Shown here: positions 9,085 to 17,507 of the stretch, piece by piece
How the letters are laid out: every line of letters starts with the position of its first letter
Numbering within the stretch: the first letter of the stretch is position 1
From: Streptococcus sp. 121
GTDB lineage: Bacteria > Bacillota > Bacilli > Lactobacillales > Streptococcaceae
Assembly (NCBI RefSeq): GCF_016458205.1
Contig: NZ_JAEMED010000022.1
Span: 1-32,634 of the forward strand
Direction of reading: 5' to 3'
Length of the DNA stretch: 32,634 nucleotides
Translations under genes and position numbers: made by a program
Notes under the pieces: model-generated
What the model saw: the letters and a program-made list of their open reading frames with translations, nothing else
Databases searched by the model: none
What the model was told of the DNA's origin: nothing

Positions 9085-9680
9085 TTAGACTTACCACCTA
9101 TTAAATGTTCTTCGATGATTTCCAAATAGGGTACGCTAGGGAAGGCCCCCAAAGAAATCGAGTAGCCATGTTCCCGAATAAACTCTATAGGAAGAGACTT
9201 CCAATTATCTTGGAAGCTTCGTATGAGAGCTTCTGCCGGAAGCAGATAGGTCTCCTGCAATGTTGAAAAGTGGAGCAAAGCAAAGCAAATTCCCTCCTGT
9301 TCCAAGACCTGTCCCATATGCTCAATCTGGTGGGCGTGGAAATTTTTCAAAGGCATACCTGTTTTCTGCCGCGTTTCCTTGGCTTCAAAGTCGAGGTAAT
9401 AGCCCTTATAAACTCCAGAGTAATCCGTAGTAGACGCTTGTCTAAAATAAGCCTCTACAATTTTAGCGCGGCTTCGCTGGGGATAGTCCACCCGGACAAT
9501 TTGCACCGGCGTCGGTTTTTTATGAATCACAGCTAGCCCTTTTGTGAGATAATAGGAATTGGTTTCATTAAGCATGTTTTCGAAAGACATTCCCCGGTTG
9601 GCAAAATTGGTCCTCTTCTTTTGGGACCGAGGCAGGCCTGAACGGGTTTGTCTTGCAAGTTTGGACGGATACTGAACCAT
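9081..9680 (-). CDS. recU: Holliday junction resolvase RecU
   Basis: RecU (199 residues) is a dimeric, metal-dependent nuclease that cuts four-way DNA junctions late in recombination and chromosome segregation. Family segments are NRGMSFE near residue 28, [14 protein letters not shown] near 54, the catalytic stretch [22 protein letters not shown] around residues 82-103 (Asp and Glu-x-Lys metal ligands) and the LHFS strand. The start has GGAGG upstream on the minus strand. The recU-pbp1a pairing with an ATGA overlap is conserved in many Firmicutes. It diverges from ypsA across a 66-base spacer that carries overlapping promoters. Confidence 0.96.
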   Translation of the reverse strand: MVQYPSKLARQTRSGLPRSQKKRTNFANRGMSFENMLNETNSYYLTKGLAVIHKKPTPVQIVRVDYPQRSRAKIVEAYFRQASTTDYSGVYKGYYLDFEAKETRQKTGMPLKNFHAHQIEHMGQVLEQEGICFALLHFSTLQETYLLPAEALIRSFQDNWKSLPIEFIREHGYSISLGAFPSVPYLEIIEEHLIGGKSK

Positions 9681-9690
9681 AAGCCTCCTT

Positions 9691-9718
9691 TTGCAACATT
9701 ACACCCAACCATTATACC
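9691..9718 (+). promoter_or_regulatory. Possible promoter of ypsA
   Basis: TTGCAA (9691-9696) and TATACC (9713-9718) are 16 bases apart. The -10 is imperfect and shares four bases with the recU -10 on the other strand. The candidate is weaker than its partner. Confidence 0.45.
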
Positions 9719-9721
9719 ACA
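9711..9721 (-). promoter_or_regulatory. Extended -10 promoter of recU-pbp1a
   Basis: Read on the minus strand, 9721 to 9711 is TGTGGTATAAT, a perfect -10 hexamer with TGn extension, about 30 bases before the recU start. No good -35 is visible. It overlaps the -10 of the opposite promoter. Confidence 0.7.
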
Positions 9722-9746
9722 CTTTAGAAAGAGGAACTGTTTTAAA

Positions 9747-10280
9747 ATGGCGACATTATTAGCAGCAGGTTACACCAGTTTTGAACTGGGCATTTTTGGT
9801 ACCAAGGATGCTCGTCTTCCAATCCTTAAAAGTCTTCTTAAGCGCACCTATCGTCGCTACCTTGAAGAAGGCATTGATTATATCGTTTTTCGTGGTCAAC
9901 TTGGTTTCGATGCCTGGTCACTGGATGTTTTGGAAGAACTTCGAGCTGAAGGTTACGATTTTCAGATGGCTTGTGTTTTTCTTTTTCAAGATCAAGGAAA
10001 AAATTGGAACGAAGCCAATCAAGCAGTCTTAGAGCGTTTTAAAGGTCTAGATTATGTTGCCGCGGCATATGAAACCTATGAAAATCCGGGACAGCTCAAG
10101 GCCTACCAAGAACTTCTACTAAGGCATGCCCGAGAAGTTTTACTATTATATGATGAGGAAAGTCCAACTAACCTCAACTATTTGAGGATTGCAACCCAAG
10201 AAAAAGGAATCCCCTTACAATTGCTGGGTTTTTCCGAATTAAACGAAGAAGCGGAAAATTTTTTAAAAGATAATGGCTAG
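9747..10280 (+). CDS. ypsA: YpsA/DUF1273 family SLOG-fold protein
   Basis: This 177-residue protein belongs to the DUF1273/YpsA family, whose SLOG fold suggests binding of a nucleotide-type ligand. Visible family features are AGYTSFELGIF at the N-terminus, RGQLGFDAWS near residue 49 and LLYDEESPTNL near 136. In Bacillus and related Firmicutes ypsA sits beside gpsB and has been linked to cell division, and the same neighbour is here. I start at the ATG 9747, with GAGGA 12-16 bases upstream. An in-frame start at 9648 would run back through the recU start and both promoters and would not match the family's N-terminus. The biochemical role is unknown. Confidence 0.88.
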   Translation: MATLLAAGYTSFELGIFGTKDARLPILKSLLKRTYRRYLEEGIDYIVFRGQLGFDAWSLDVLEELRAEGYDFQMACVFLFQDQGKNWNEANQAVLERFKGLDYVAAAYETYENPGQLKAYQELLLRHAREVLLLYDEESPTNLNYLRIATQEKGIPLQLLGFSELNEEAENFLKDNG

Positions 10281-10283
10281 CCC

Positions 10284-10313
10284 TTGCTAAACTTACAAAA
10301 GATTTTATATAAT
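10284..10313 (+). promoter_or_regulatory. gpsB promoter
   Basis: TTGCTA (10284-10289) and a perfect TATAAT (10308-10313) have an 18-base spacer, just after the ypsA stop. The gpsB start lies 29 bases downstream, behind GGAGAGAGAG. Confidence 0.65.
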
Positions 10314-10342
10314 TAGACTTATAAATCAGAACGGAGAGAGAG

Positions 10343-10711
10343 ATGGCCAGTATTCAGTTTACCTCGAAAGATATTTTTGACAAAGATTTTAAGACAGCCG
10401 TAAGGGGCTATAATAAAGAAGAAGTTGATGAGTTTCTAGATGATGTCATCAAAGATTATGAAACCTATGCAGCTCTGGTTAAAGAATTGCAACAAGAAAT
10501 CCAAGAATTAAAGAAAAAAGTTGCTAAACCAAGCCCCCAGGAGCCAGTACAACCACGGGTACAGGCACAAGCACCTGTACAACCGACTTATGCTCAGACA
10601 GCTCTTCCCAAGGAACAGGCGGTTTCAGTTTCCAATTATGATATTTTACGCCGCTTGAACCGTCTTGAGAAAGAGGTCTTTGGCAAACAGATTGTCGATA
10701 AAGGTTTGTAA
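10343..10711 (+). CDS. gpsB: Cell division protein GpsB
   Basis: GpsB (122 residues) is a DivIVA-like adaptor that ties class A PBPs and StkP to the septum and balances septal and peripheral wall synthesis. The N-terminal DivIVA-type domain is clear: the [19 protein letters not shown] region with the [15 protein letters not shown] signature (about residues 21-35), followed by a coiled coil to about residue 65. A Pro/Gln-rich linker (about 68-95) leads to a short C-terminal helix that starts near [17 protein letters not shown], where GpsB proteins multimerise. Two of its known partners, PBP1a and StkP, are encoded in this same window. The RNase P RNA gene starts eight bases after the stop. Confidence 0.95.
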   Translation: MASIQFTSKDIFDKDFKTAVRGYNKEEVDEFLDDVIKDYETYAALVKELQQEIQELKKKVAKPSPQEPVQPRVQAQAPVQPTYAQTALPKEQAVSVSNYDILRRLNRLEKEVFGKQIVDKGL

Positions 10712-10719
10712 TCAAGAAC

Positions 10720-11099
10720 GTGTAATTTTCGGATAATCGCATACTTGCTTGTCAAGTATGAGGAAAGTCCATGCTAGCACCAGCTGTGATGCTGGTAGTG
10801 TTTGTGCTAGGCGAAGACATAAGCCTAGGGACGAGAAATCGTTACGGCGGTCGAAAAAGCTAAGTCCACGGATAAGCTTTACTAGACCTGAAAGTGCCAC
10901 AGTGACGGAGTTTTCCTGGAAACGGGAAAAGTGGAACGCGGTAAACCCCTCAAGCTAGCAACCCAAATTTTGGTCGGGGCATGGGATGCCTGGAATCCGA
11001 ACGGAGCATCCTGACCGGGATACCGGTAGACAGATGATTATCGAAGGAAATAAGACCTAGTTATTTCCGGAACAGAACATGGCTTATAGAAAATTACAC
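10720..11099 (+). ncRNA. rnpB: RNase P RNA (type B)
   Basis: This is the catalytic RNA of ribonuclease P, which removes the 5' leader of tRNA precursors. The P1 ends pair perfectly over 11 bases: GTGTAATTTTC at 10720-10730 with GAAAATTACAC at 11089-11099. The universally conserved GAGGAAAGTCCATGCT lies at 10759-10774, the GACGGAG and GGAACGCGGTAAACCCC segments are in order, and GATTATCGAAGG and the ACAGAACATGGCTTATAG segment are at the 3' end. The size (about 380 bases) and the architecture fit the type B RNA of Firmicutes. Short open frames inside it are not genes. The place after gpsB is typical of streptococci. The -10 (TGTAAT, 10707-10712) may overlap the gpsB stop codon. Confidence 0.97.
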
Positions 11100-11105
11100 A
11101 TAGGT

Positions 11106-11131
11106 AGCTAGCGTATGCTAGCTTTTGTTTT
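11106..11131 (+). terminator. Terminator of rnpB
   Basis: AGCTAGC (11106-11112) pairs with GCTAGCT (11117-11123) over a four-base loop and is followed by TTTGTTTT. It is seven bases from the mature 3' end of RNase P RNA. Confidence 0.85.
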
Positions 11132-11144
11132 ATAGAGGAAAAGT

Positions 11145-12305
11145 ATGAAAAAAGAATTTCAAATAGTGGCAACGGCTGCAGCAGGTCTGGAAGCCTTGGT
11201 TGGGCGTGAGCTACGAGATATGGGAATTGACTGTCAGGTTGAAAATGGCAAGGTTCGATTTCAAGGCGGCCAGGAGGTGTTTATGCGCGCCAATCTTTGG
11301 CTGCGTACTGCTGATCGGATTAAATTAGTCTTGGGACAGTTTCCAGCCAAGACTTTTGAGGACCTTTATCAAGGTGTCTTTGCTATCGATTGGCAAGACT
11401 ATCTTCCGCTTGGTGTTCAATTTCCTGTTTCAAAGGCTCGTTGTGTTCGATCTAAGTTACATAATGAACCTAGTGTGCAGGCGATTACTAAAAAAGCGAT
11501 TGTTCGAAAGATGCAGAAAGTTTATGCGCGCCCAGAAGGTGTTCCTGTGCCTGAAACAGGCCCTGTATTCTCAATTGAAGTAGCCATTCTTAAGGATCAA
11601 GTTACGGTTCTGCTAGATACTAGTGGCGACAGTCTCTTTAAACGTGGTTACCGTACCGAGAAGGGAGGGGCGCCCCTCAAGGAAAATATGGCCGCTGCCT
11701 TAGTTAATCTTTCGAATTGGTTCCCAGATAAACCTTTAGTCGATCCCACCTGTGGGTCTGGAACCATTGTGATCGAGGCTGCAATGAAGGCACTAAACCA
11801 GGCTCCTGGTTTGCAGCGATCTTTTGCCTTCGAGGCATGGCCTTGGGTTGATCAAGCTCTTTGGAAAATGGTAAAAGAAGAGGCTAAAGCAGCCAAGAAG
11901 ACGAATCTGGATCTAAGAATTATGGCCTCCGATCTTGACGGGAAGATGGTGAGCTTGGCCCAGGAAAATGCGAAACGAGCCGGTGTGGCTTCAAGCATTT
12001 CCTTTAAGCAAATGCGGTTACAAGACTTTCGGACAGATCTTATTAATGGCGTCATTATTGCCAATCCCCCTTACGGGGAACGCTTGATGGATGATGAAGG
12101 CGTGACCCGCTTGTATCAGGAAATGGGAGAAACGTTTGCTCCCCTGAAAACTTGGAGTAAGTTCATTCTGACTAGTGACAGTCAATTTGAGGAGAAATTT
12201 GGCAGTGTGGCGGATAAGAAGAGAAAATTGTATAATGGAACTCTAAGAGTAGATTATTATCAATATTACGGAGAGCGCGTGAGACGTTCGGAGAGTGAAT
12301 CTTAA
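11145..12305 (+). CDS. THUMP-domain 23S rRNA (guanine-N2) methyltransferase, RlmL/YpsC type
   Basis: This 386-residue protein has an N-terminal THUMP RNA-binding domain (roughly residues 45-155) and a class I SAM-dependent methyltransferase domain. The SAM-binding motif DPTCGSGT is at about residues 200-207. The N2-guanine catalytic motif NPPYGERL is near 307-314. The architecture and length match the Firmicute YpsC family, related to the N-terminal half of E. coli RlmL, which modifies G2445 of 23S rRNA. The substrate here is inferred. It starts behind GAGGAAAAGT. It sits between rnpB and mapZ as in S. pneumoniae, and mapZ follows after 16 bases, so the two are probably cotranscribed. Confidence 0.9.
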   Translation: MKKEFQIVATAAAGLEALVGRELRDMGIDCQVENGKVRFQGGQEVFMRANLWLRTADRIKLVLGQFPAKTFEDLYQGVFAIDWQDYLPLGVQFPVSKARCVRSKLHNEPSVQAITKKAIVRKMQKVYARPEGVPVPETGPVFSIEVAILKDQVTVLLDTSGDSLFKRGYRTEKGGAPLKENMAAALVNLSNWFPDKPLVDPTCGSGTIVIEAAMKALNQAPGLQRSFAFEAWPWVDQALWKMVKEEAKAAKKTNLDLRIMASDLDGKMVSLAQENAKRAGVASSISFKQMRLQDFRTDLINGVIIANPPYGERLMDDEGVTRLYQEMGETFAPLKTWSKFILTSDSQFEEKFGSVADKKRKLYNGTLRVDYYQYYGERVRRSESES

Positions 12306-12321
12306 TTAGAAGGAGAATCAT

Positions 12322-13887
12322 ATGTCGAAACAAGATGGAATTCCGCCGCAATCGGAACATGATGGCATCTTGGACCTAGAACAGGCGCAAGATCTAACCG
12401 TCGCAGAAGCGGTCCGCAAGAATGAAGAAAGTAAAGCGGGGATTGTAGTCGGGGATAATGCCTTGGACAAGTATATCAAGCAGCATAAAGATGAAATCCA
12501 GCAAGCTAAATTTGATACCCAGACCATTGACTTGTCCGAACCAACTAAGAGAGTTTCGGAGAACCTAAGCTCTGAGACCAGCATTCAAGTGGCTTCCACT
12601 TTTAACAGCGAAGCAATTTCTGAAGTTGCGGATAAGGTTGATGATTTGGGACAAACAACTGATTTTGACACGATCCCGGTGGAATCAGTTGCGTCTTCTA
12701 TGGGGGCGGAAGAAGTAAACAGTGAGGTGGATGTGACAATTGCGGCTAGTCCTTCAGCGGTTTCAGCAACCGAGGAGTTTGCTGCTGAGGGGGCACGGCA
12801 TATGGCCAACCTTCCTTTTTATAAGAAAAAATCCTTTGTATACTCAGCGGCTGTTGCTTTAGCGATTCTTGTTTTAGGTGGGACTAGCTATGCCTTGTTG
12901 CAACAATCGCAACAGTCTTACCAACAAACCACTTCATCTAGTTCCTCAAGTCGCTCATCTAGTTCGAGTTCGAGCCAGGATGAAAAGACAGTGGAAGAAA
13001 ATTTGAAGGCCTTCAATGATTTGTTGGATACCTTTTATACTTCGTCAGAGAAGACAGCATTGAAGAATGCTGCCTTTGGAGATTTACCAAAACTACAAGA
13101 AGCTCTGAATAAGCTAAGAAATACCAAAGAGTATGACAAGGCTAAGGAGACTTATGACAAATTGTCCAAGGAAATCTCTGCTATTCAAGACCTCAATGCG
13201 CAGTTTGAGTCACCAGTTTTAGTTGATGGTGAAATTCAGGCAGATGCTAGACCCAAAGCTAATGCATCTTTTGGTGATATCGATAGTGGCAACGAGAGCT
13301 TAAACGCCTTAATTAAACAAGGCTTAGAGAAAGGCCGGCAAGAGGCTGTGGCAGCGCCAGCACCACAAACGGCTAACGCTGCTTCCACCGCCGGATCTGC
13401 AACGACAGAGGCACAAGCACCGGCTCCGACTGAGTCTGCACCTGTGGCACCCGTGCAAGCGACAGCTCCAGTAAATCCAGCACCTGCGACTACAACGATC
13501 TCTCCAGGTGGACAAGCCTATCCAGCAATGGTGGTTACGCCTCAAGCAGCAACAGCAGTTGTTCCAGCTGGTGGCGGCTACATCAACTGGGGGATTCCAA
13601 TCCAACGTCAGTTGAGTCGTGTACCATATGATCCTGCAAAATTGGTGGACTCTGAAAATCAAGCTTGGTTCTTTACTCCGGGTGTACTGGAACGGATTTT
13701 GGATGATGCCCGTCGCAACGGCTACATTGTAGGCAACCAGTACATCCTGGAGCGAGTGAATATCATTAATGGGAACGCCTACTTCAACCTCTTTAAACCT
13801 GATGGAACCTATCTCTTCAGTATTAATGCTAAAACTGGTTATTACGTAGGGAACGCACCTGGTGGAGCGGATGCTCTTGATTATTAA
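12322..13887 (+). CDS. mapZ: Cell division site-positioning protein MapZ (LocZ)
   Basis: MapZ (521 residues) marks the cell equator in streptococci and guides FtsZ; it is a substrate of StkP. The N-terminal 167 residues are acidic and cytoplasmic and hold the sites expected for FtsZ contact and phosphorylation. One membrane helix spans about residues 171-193. The outside part has a Ser-rich linker (about 204-218), a helical domain (about 220-310), a long Ala/Pro/Thr/Gln-rich linker (about 338-405) and a folded C-terminal domain (about 415-521) that contains WGIPIQRQLSRVPYD and the conserved NGNAYFNLF region. It is longer than the pneumococcal protein that I recall (464 residues), mainly in the linkers. 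The start follows AGAAGGAGA. Its position after rnpB and the methyltransferase supports the call. Confidence 0.92.
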   Translation: MSKQDGIPPQSEHDGILDLEQAQDLTVAEAVRKNEESKAGIVVGDNALDKYIKQHKDEIQQAKFDTQTIDLSEPTKRVSENLSSETSIQVASTFNSEAISEVADKVDDLGQTTDFDTIPVESVASSMGAEEVNSEVDVTIAASPSAVSATEEFAAEGARHMANLPFYKKKSFVYSAAVALAILVLGGTSYALLQQSQQSYQQTTSSSSSSRSSSSSSSQDEKTVEENLKAFNDLLDTFYTSSEKTALKNAAFGDLPKLQEALNKLRNTKEYDKAKETYDKLSKEISAIQDLNAQFESPVLVDGEIQADARPKANASFGDIDSGNESLNALIKQGLEKGRQEAVAAPAPQTANAASTAGSATTEAQAPAPTESAPVAPVQATAPVNPAPATTTISPGGQAYPAMVVTPQAATAVVPAGGGYINWGIPIQRQLSRVPYDPAKLVDSENQAWFFTPGVLERILDDARRNGYIVGNQYILERVNIINGNAYFNLFKPDGTYLFSINAKTGYYVGNAPGGADALDY

Positions 13888-13896
13888 CATGTAGAA

Positions 13897-13931
13897 ATAG
13901 GACTGGAAACATCATCCAGTCTTATTTTTTT
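13897..13931 (+). terminator. Terminator after mapZ
   Basis: GGACTGGA (13900-13907) pairs with TCCAGTC (13915-13921), extended by an A/T stem, and runs into a tract of seven T. It is about 10 bases after the mapZ stop. Confidence 0.88.
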
Positions 13932-14651
13932 GAAGAGTGGTGTGATGAGAGGATTAGAGGAAATCTATAAAGTGATACTCATTAAATTTCAAAATCTGAC
14001 GTTGTCAAGCCTCTTCGGTGAACTTAAGTTCAACCATCATCGGCTTTCCTAGTCGGTTTTTTGAAATTTTTCGAGTATTCCGATTTTGAAGTTTGTCCAG
14101 TATGAAAAATATTAAAAAATTCTATTTGAAGAAATGAGGTTTGTGTTTTTAAAACCTTACAGCCTCCTCGTAATATAAGTTTAGCGGATTATTAAAACCC
14201 GGTTTGAACATTAATTATTGAATGTTTCCCAGAACAATAGAGCTATGGAATGGGCTCATGGTTGTTTCTTACACTCCTTGTTACTCAGTCCTCATTATTA
14301 AGTCTGTTACCCAGCCCTTCATTTTACCTCCAACCCACTTGTAAAAATAACAACAGTACAGAAAGCAAAGGTCTAGGGAGTTGCAAAGAGTCTCTGCAAG
14401 CTTTTTTGATTTTCTGAGTGAATATTTGAAGTTTATAGAGGTATCCTAGGTCCCTATTCCTATCGTAAGATCCTCCTAGAACTTAGCTTGTGATTCTTTG
14501 AATGTTTCACCTTTGAAGCTAACGTTGAATTCTTTTTCAAGTAAGAGGCTGTATAGCGATATTTTTTGGCTAAATCAAATTGATTGGTTTGCATTTATGG
14601 GACATTATATGTGGGATTTTTTGTATAAATGAACAATATAGTGATGATTTG
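13932..14651. other. Long gene-free interval between mapZ and rny
   Basis: No open frame with a ribosome site or family resemblance is present in this 0.7-kb AT-rich stretch on either strand. It holds a RUP-like inverted repeat (13974-14080) and a weak terminator-like hairpin at 14381-14407 (TTGCA with TGCAA, then a T run). I see no match to tRNA, 6S or tmRNA hallmarks. It may be the remains of genes lost from this spot, or it may encode a small RNA. In S. pneumoniae mapZ is followed by gnd, which is not recognisable here. Confidence 0.5.
13974..14080. repeat. RUP-like miniature inverted-repeat element (diverged)
   Basis: The ends are imperfect inverted repeats: GATACTC-ATTAAATTTCAAAA at 13974-13994 and, on the other strand from 14079, AATACTCGAAAAATTTCAAAA (about 17 of 21 bases match). 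The length of about 106 bases, the ATACTC tips and the inner blocks (GACTAGGAAAGCC and ACTTAAGT on the minus strand) resemble the pneumococcal RUP element as I remember it. RUP is a non-coding repeat thought to be moved by an IS630-type transposase at TA sites. This copy is clearly degenerate. Confidence 0.55.
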
Positions 14652-14660
14652 TGATAAAAT
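14652..14660 (+). promoter_or_regulatory. Extended -10 promoter of rny
   Basis: TGATAAAAT carries the TGn extension and a -10 hexamer with one mismatch. It lies 48 bases before the GTG start of rny, and no good -35 is seen. It is the best candidate in the interval. Confidence 0.5.
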
Positions 14661-14708
14661 AGTAAAGAATGTAATAGAGCATTCAAATTGAAATAATGAG
14701 GTGAAAAC

Positions 14709-16316
14709 GTGGTAACAATTGGATTGTTTGTTTTTGCCGTCATCATTGGTTTAGGAGCAGGAAGTGCCCTTGGTCTCAAAGCGACGGCCAAGAAGCAGGA
14801 GGAAGCTGCGTTGGCACTCTTAAATGCTGAACAAGAAGCGACAACTGTTCGTGGTCAGGCTGAGCGGGAAGCTAAATCCTTAATGAAGGAGGCGACGCGT
14901 GAGGTTAAGGCCCTTAAAAAGGAAGTTTTGCTAGAAGCAAAAGAAGAAGCTCGGAAGTACCGAGAAGATGTAGCAGCTGAATTCAAAACAGAACGTCAAG
15001 AGCTCAAGGAAACGGAAAATCGTTTGACTCTGAGAGCCGGTAGCTTAGATCGTAAAGATGAAAAGTTGGCTCGTAAGGAAGAGCTCTTGGATCAAAAAGA
15101 GCAGTCTCTTGGAGAACAGTCTAAACAAATTGATGCACGTCAGGAACGTGTCGCAGCCCTTGAAGATCAAGGGAGAGCAGAACTCGAACGTATTGCAAGT
15201 TTGACCCCAGATCAGGCCAAGACACAGATTTTAGAAGAGGTTGAGGTCAAACTCACTTCTGAGATTGCCAATCGGGTTCGGGAGGCAGAATGGGAAATCA
15301 AGGAGCGTTCCAATAAGGTCGCAAAAGACATCCTTTCACAGGCCATGCAACGCATGGCGGGAGAATTTGTTTCAGAACAAACGAACGCCATCGTTCACTT
15401 GCCTGACGACAATATGAAAGGTCGTATTATCGGTCGAGAAGGTCGTAATATTCGAACCTTTGAGAGTTTAACTGGGATTGACGTCCTCATTGATGACACT
15501 CCAGAAGTGGTTGTGTTGTCTGGATTTGACCCAATTCGTAGAGAAATCGCCCGGATGACCATGGAGGCTTTGATCAAGGATGGTCGGATTCACCCAGCTA
15601 GAATCGAGGAGTTGGTGGAGAAAAACCGACTTGAGATGGACCAACGTATTCGTGAATACGGGGAAAATGCAGCTTATGAAATTGGGGCACCCAATCTGCA
15701 CCCGGATCTTATGAAAATGATGGGCCGCTTGCAATTCCGGACTTCTTACGGACAGAATGTTCTACGACATTCCATTGAAGTGGCCAAACTTTCGGGTATT
15801 ATTGCCAGTGAGTTAGGTGAAAATCCAGTATTGGCTCGCCGGGCTGGATTCCTTCACGATTTAGGGAAAGCGATCGATCGTGAAGTAGAGGGAAGTCACG
15901 TTGAGATTGGAACGGAATTGGCTCGTAAGTATAAAGAACACCCTGTGGTCATTAATACCATCGCAAGCCATCATGGTGATGTCGAACCAACTTCTGTAAT
16001 TGCAGTTATTGTCGCTGCTGCAGATGCTCTCAGTGCAGCCCGCCCAGGTGCACGCAGTGAATCCTTGGAAAATTATATCCAACGCTTACGTGATCTTGAG
16101 GATATCGCTACCGAATTTGAAGGTGTTCAATCCAGCTTCGCACTTCAAGCGGGACGGGAAATTCGCATTATGGTCAACCCAAGCAAACTAAAAGATGACC
16201 AGATGACCCTCTTGGCTCACAATATTCGTGAAAAAATTGAAAACAACTTAGATTATCCTGGAAATATCAAGGTAACTGTTATTCGCGAAACTCGAGCCAT
16301 TGAATTTGCTAAATAA
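14709..16316 (+). CDS. rny: Ribonuclease Y
   Basis: RNase Y (535 residues) is the membrane-bound endoribonuclease that starts mRNA decay in Firmicutes. It begins with a single N-terminal membrane helix (about residues 3-22), then a long, highly charged coiled coil (to about 200), a KH RNA-binding domain with [15 protein letters not shown] near 237-251, and an HD phosphodiesterase domain with the metal-binding H383-D384 pair in [10 protein letters not shown]. The start codon is GTG, with GAGGTG five bases upstream; no ATG gives the membrane helix. It has its own promoter and terminator, so it is a one-gene unit. With the DEAD-box helicase it belongs to the RNA turnover machinery. Confidence 0.97.
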   Translation: MVTIGLFVFAVIIGLGAGSALGLKATAKKQEEAALALLNAEQEATTVRGQAEREAKSLMKEATREVKALKKEVLLEAKEEARKYREDVAAEFKTERQELKETENRLTLRAGSLDRKDEKLARKEELLDQKEQSLGEQSKQIDARQERVAALEDQGRAELERIASLTPDQAKTQILEEVEVKLTSEIANRVREAEWEIKERSNKVAKDILSQAMQRMAGEFVSEQTNAIVHLPDDNMKGRIIGREGRNIRTFESLTGIDVLIDDTPEVVVLSGFDPIRREIARMTMEALIKDGRIHPARIEELVEKNRLEMDQRIREYGENAAYEIGAPNLHPDLMKMMGRLQFRTSYGQNVLRHSIEVAKLSGIIASELGENPVLARRAGFLHDLGKAIDREVEGSHVEIGTELARKYKEHPVVINTIASHHGDVEPTSVIAVIVAAADALSAARPGARSESLENYIQRLRDLEDIATEFEGVQSSFALQAGREIRIMVNPSKLKDDQMTLLAHNIREKIENNLDYPGNIKVTVIRETRAIEFAK

Positions 16317-16321
16317 TTGAG

Positions 16322-16357
16322 AAGTCCTTTCTTTGGTTCAAACCAAGAGGGGCTTTT
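16322..16357 (+). terminator. Terminator after rny
   Basis: A stem with CTTTGG (16331-16336) against CCAAG (16343-16347), extended by AAGTCC against GGGGCTT, ends in a TTTT run. It begins about six bases after the rny stop. Confidence 0.75.
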
Positions 16358-16364
16358 CATTTAG

Positions 16365-17063
<699 letters not shown>

Positions 17064-17090
17064 TTTTTATAGAAAAATAGGTATTCCATT

Positions 17091-17405
17091 ATGATGTTAA
17101 AACCCTCTATTGACACCTTGCTAGATCAAGTACCCTCCAAGTATTCCCTTGTTATTCTTGAAGCCAAGCGGGCTCACGAGTTAGAAGCGGGTGCGGAAGC
17201 GACTCAAGATTTCAAATCTGTGAAGTCAACGCTTCGTGCTTTGGAAGAAATCGAGGCTGGTACGGTGGTGATTCACCCTGATCCGGAAGCTAAGCGTGAA
17301 TTGGTTCGCTTGAAGGCTGAGCTAGAGCGCAAGCGTCAGGAAGAAGAAGAGAAGAAAATTAAAGAACAAATTGCCAAAGAAAAAGAAGAAGGTGGAAAAA
17401 TCTAA
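17091..17405 (+). CDS. rpoZ: RNA polymerase omega subunit
   Basis: Omega (104 residues) helps the beta-prime subunit to fold and stabilises RNA polymerase. The conserved N-terminal half reads [20 protein letters not shown], then [10 protein letters not shown] and [16 protein letters not shown]. The C-terminal 40 residues are a highly charged Glu/Lys/Arg helix typical of streptococcal omega. Two ATG codons are adjacent (17091 and 17094); the ribosome site (AGG at 17076-17079) is weak and does not decide between them. It is 27 bases after gmk with no terminator between. A strong nested hairpin terminator follows. Confidence 0.94.
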   Translation: MMLKPSIDTLLDQVPSKYSLVILEAKRAHELEAGAEATQDFKSVKSTLRALEEIEAGTVVIHPDPEAKRELVRLKAELERKRQEEEEKKIKEQIAKEKEEGGKI

Positions 17406-17437
17406 GCAAGGCAGCTTCTTAGACGTCCACAAAATGG

Positions 17438-17487
17438 AGGGAGTCAAAGGGGACACGTGTAAAAGAGGTCCCAGAGACTCCCTTTTT
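17438..17487 (+). terminator. Nested hairpin terminator or attenuator ahead of priA
   Basis: The outer stem is GGGAGTC (17439-17445) with GACTCCC (17476-17482). Inside it GGGAC (17450-17454) pairs with GTCCC (17468-17472) around a 13-base loop. A TTTTT run (17483-17487) follows at once. The structure lies 33 bases after the rpoZ stop and 20 bases before the priA start. I see no promoter between it and priA, so it may be leaky or regulated. Confidence 0.85.
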
Positions 17488-17507
17488 GAGCCTTTAAGGA
17501 GGTAAAG

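Noticed and set aside
10749..10958. Open frames on both strands between 10712 and 10958
   Set aside because: They lie within the RNase P RNA gene and have no ribosome site; the sequence is explained by the conserved RNA.
12231..12236. TATAAT in the end of the THUMP methyltransferase gene, as a mapZ promoter
   Set aside because: No TGn extension in register and no -35 at a suitable distance; it encodes an ordinary Leu-Tyr-Asn stretch. It cannot be excluded but is weak.
13324..13890. A 188-residue open frame on the minus strand, rich in Cys, Arg and Trp
   Set aside because: It is the antisense of the repetitive Ala/Pro/Thr-coding part of mapZ, where biased codons leave the opposite frame open. 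No ribosome site and no family resemblance.
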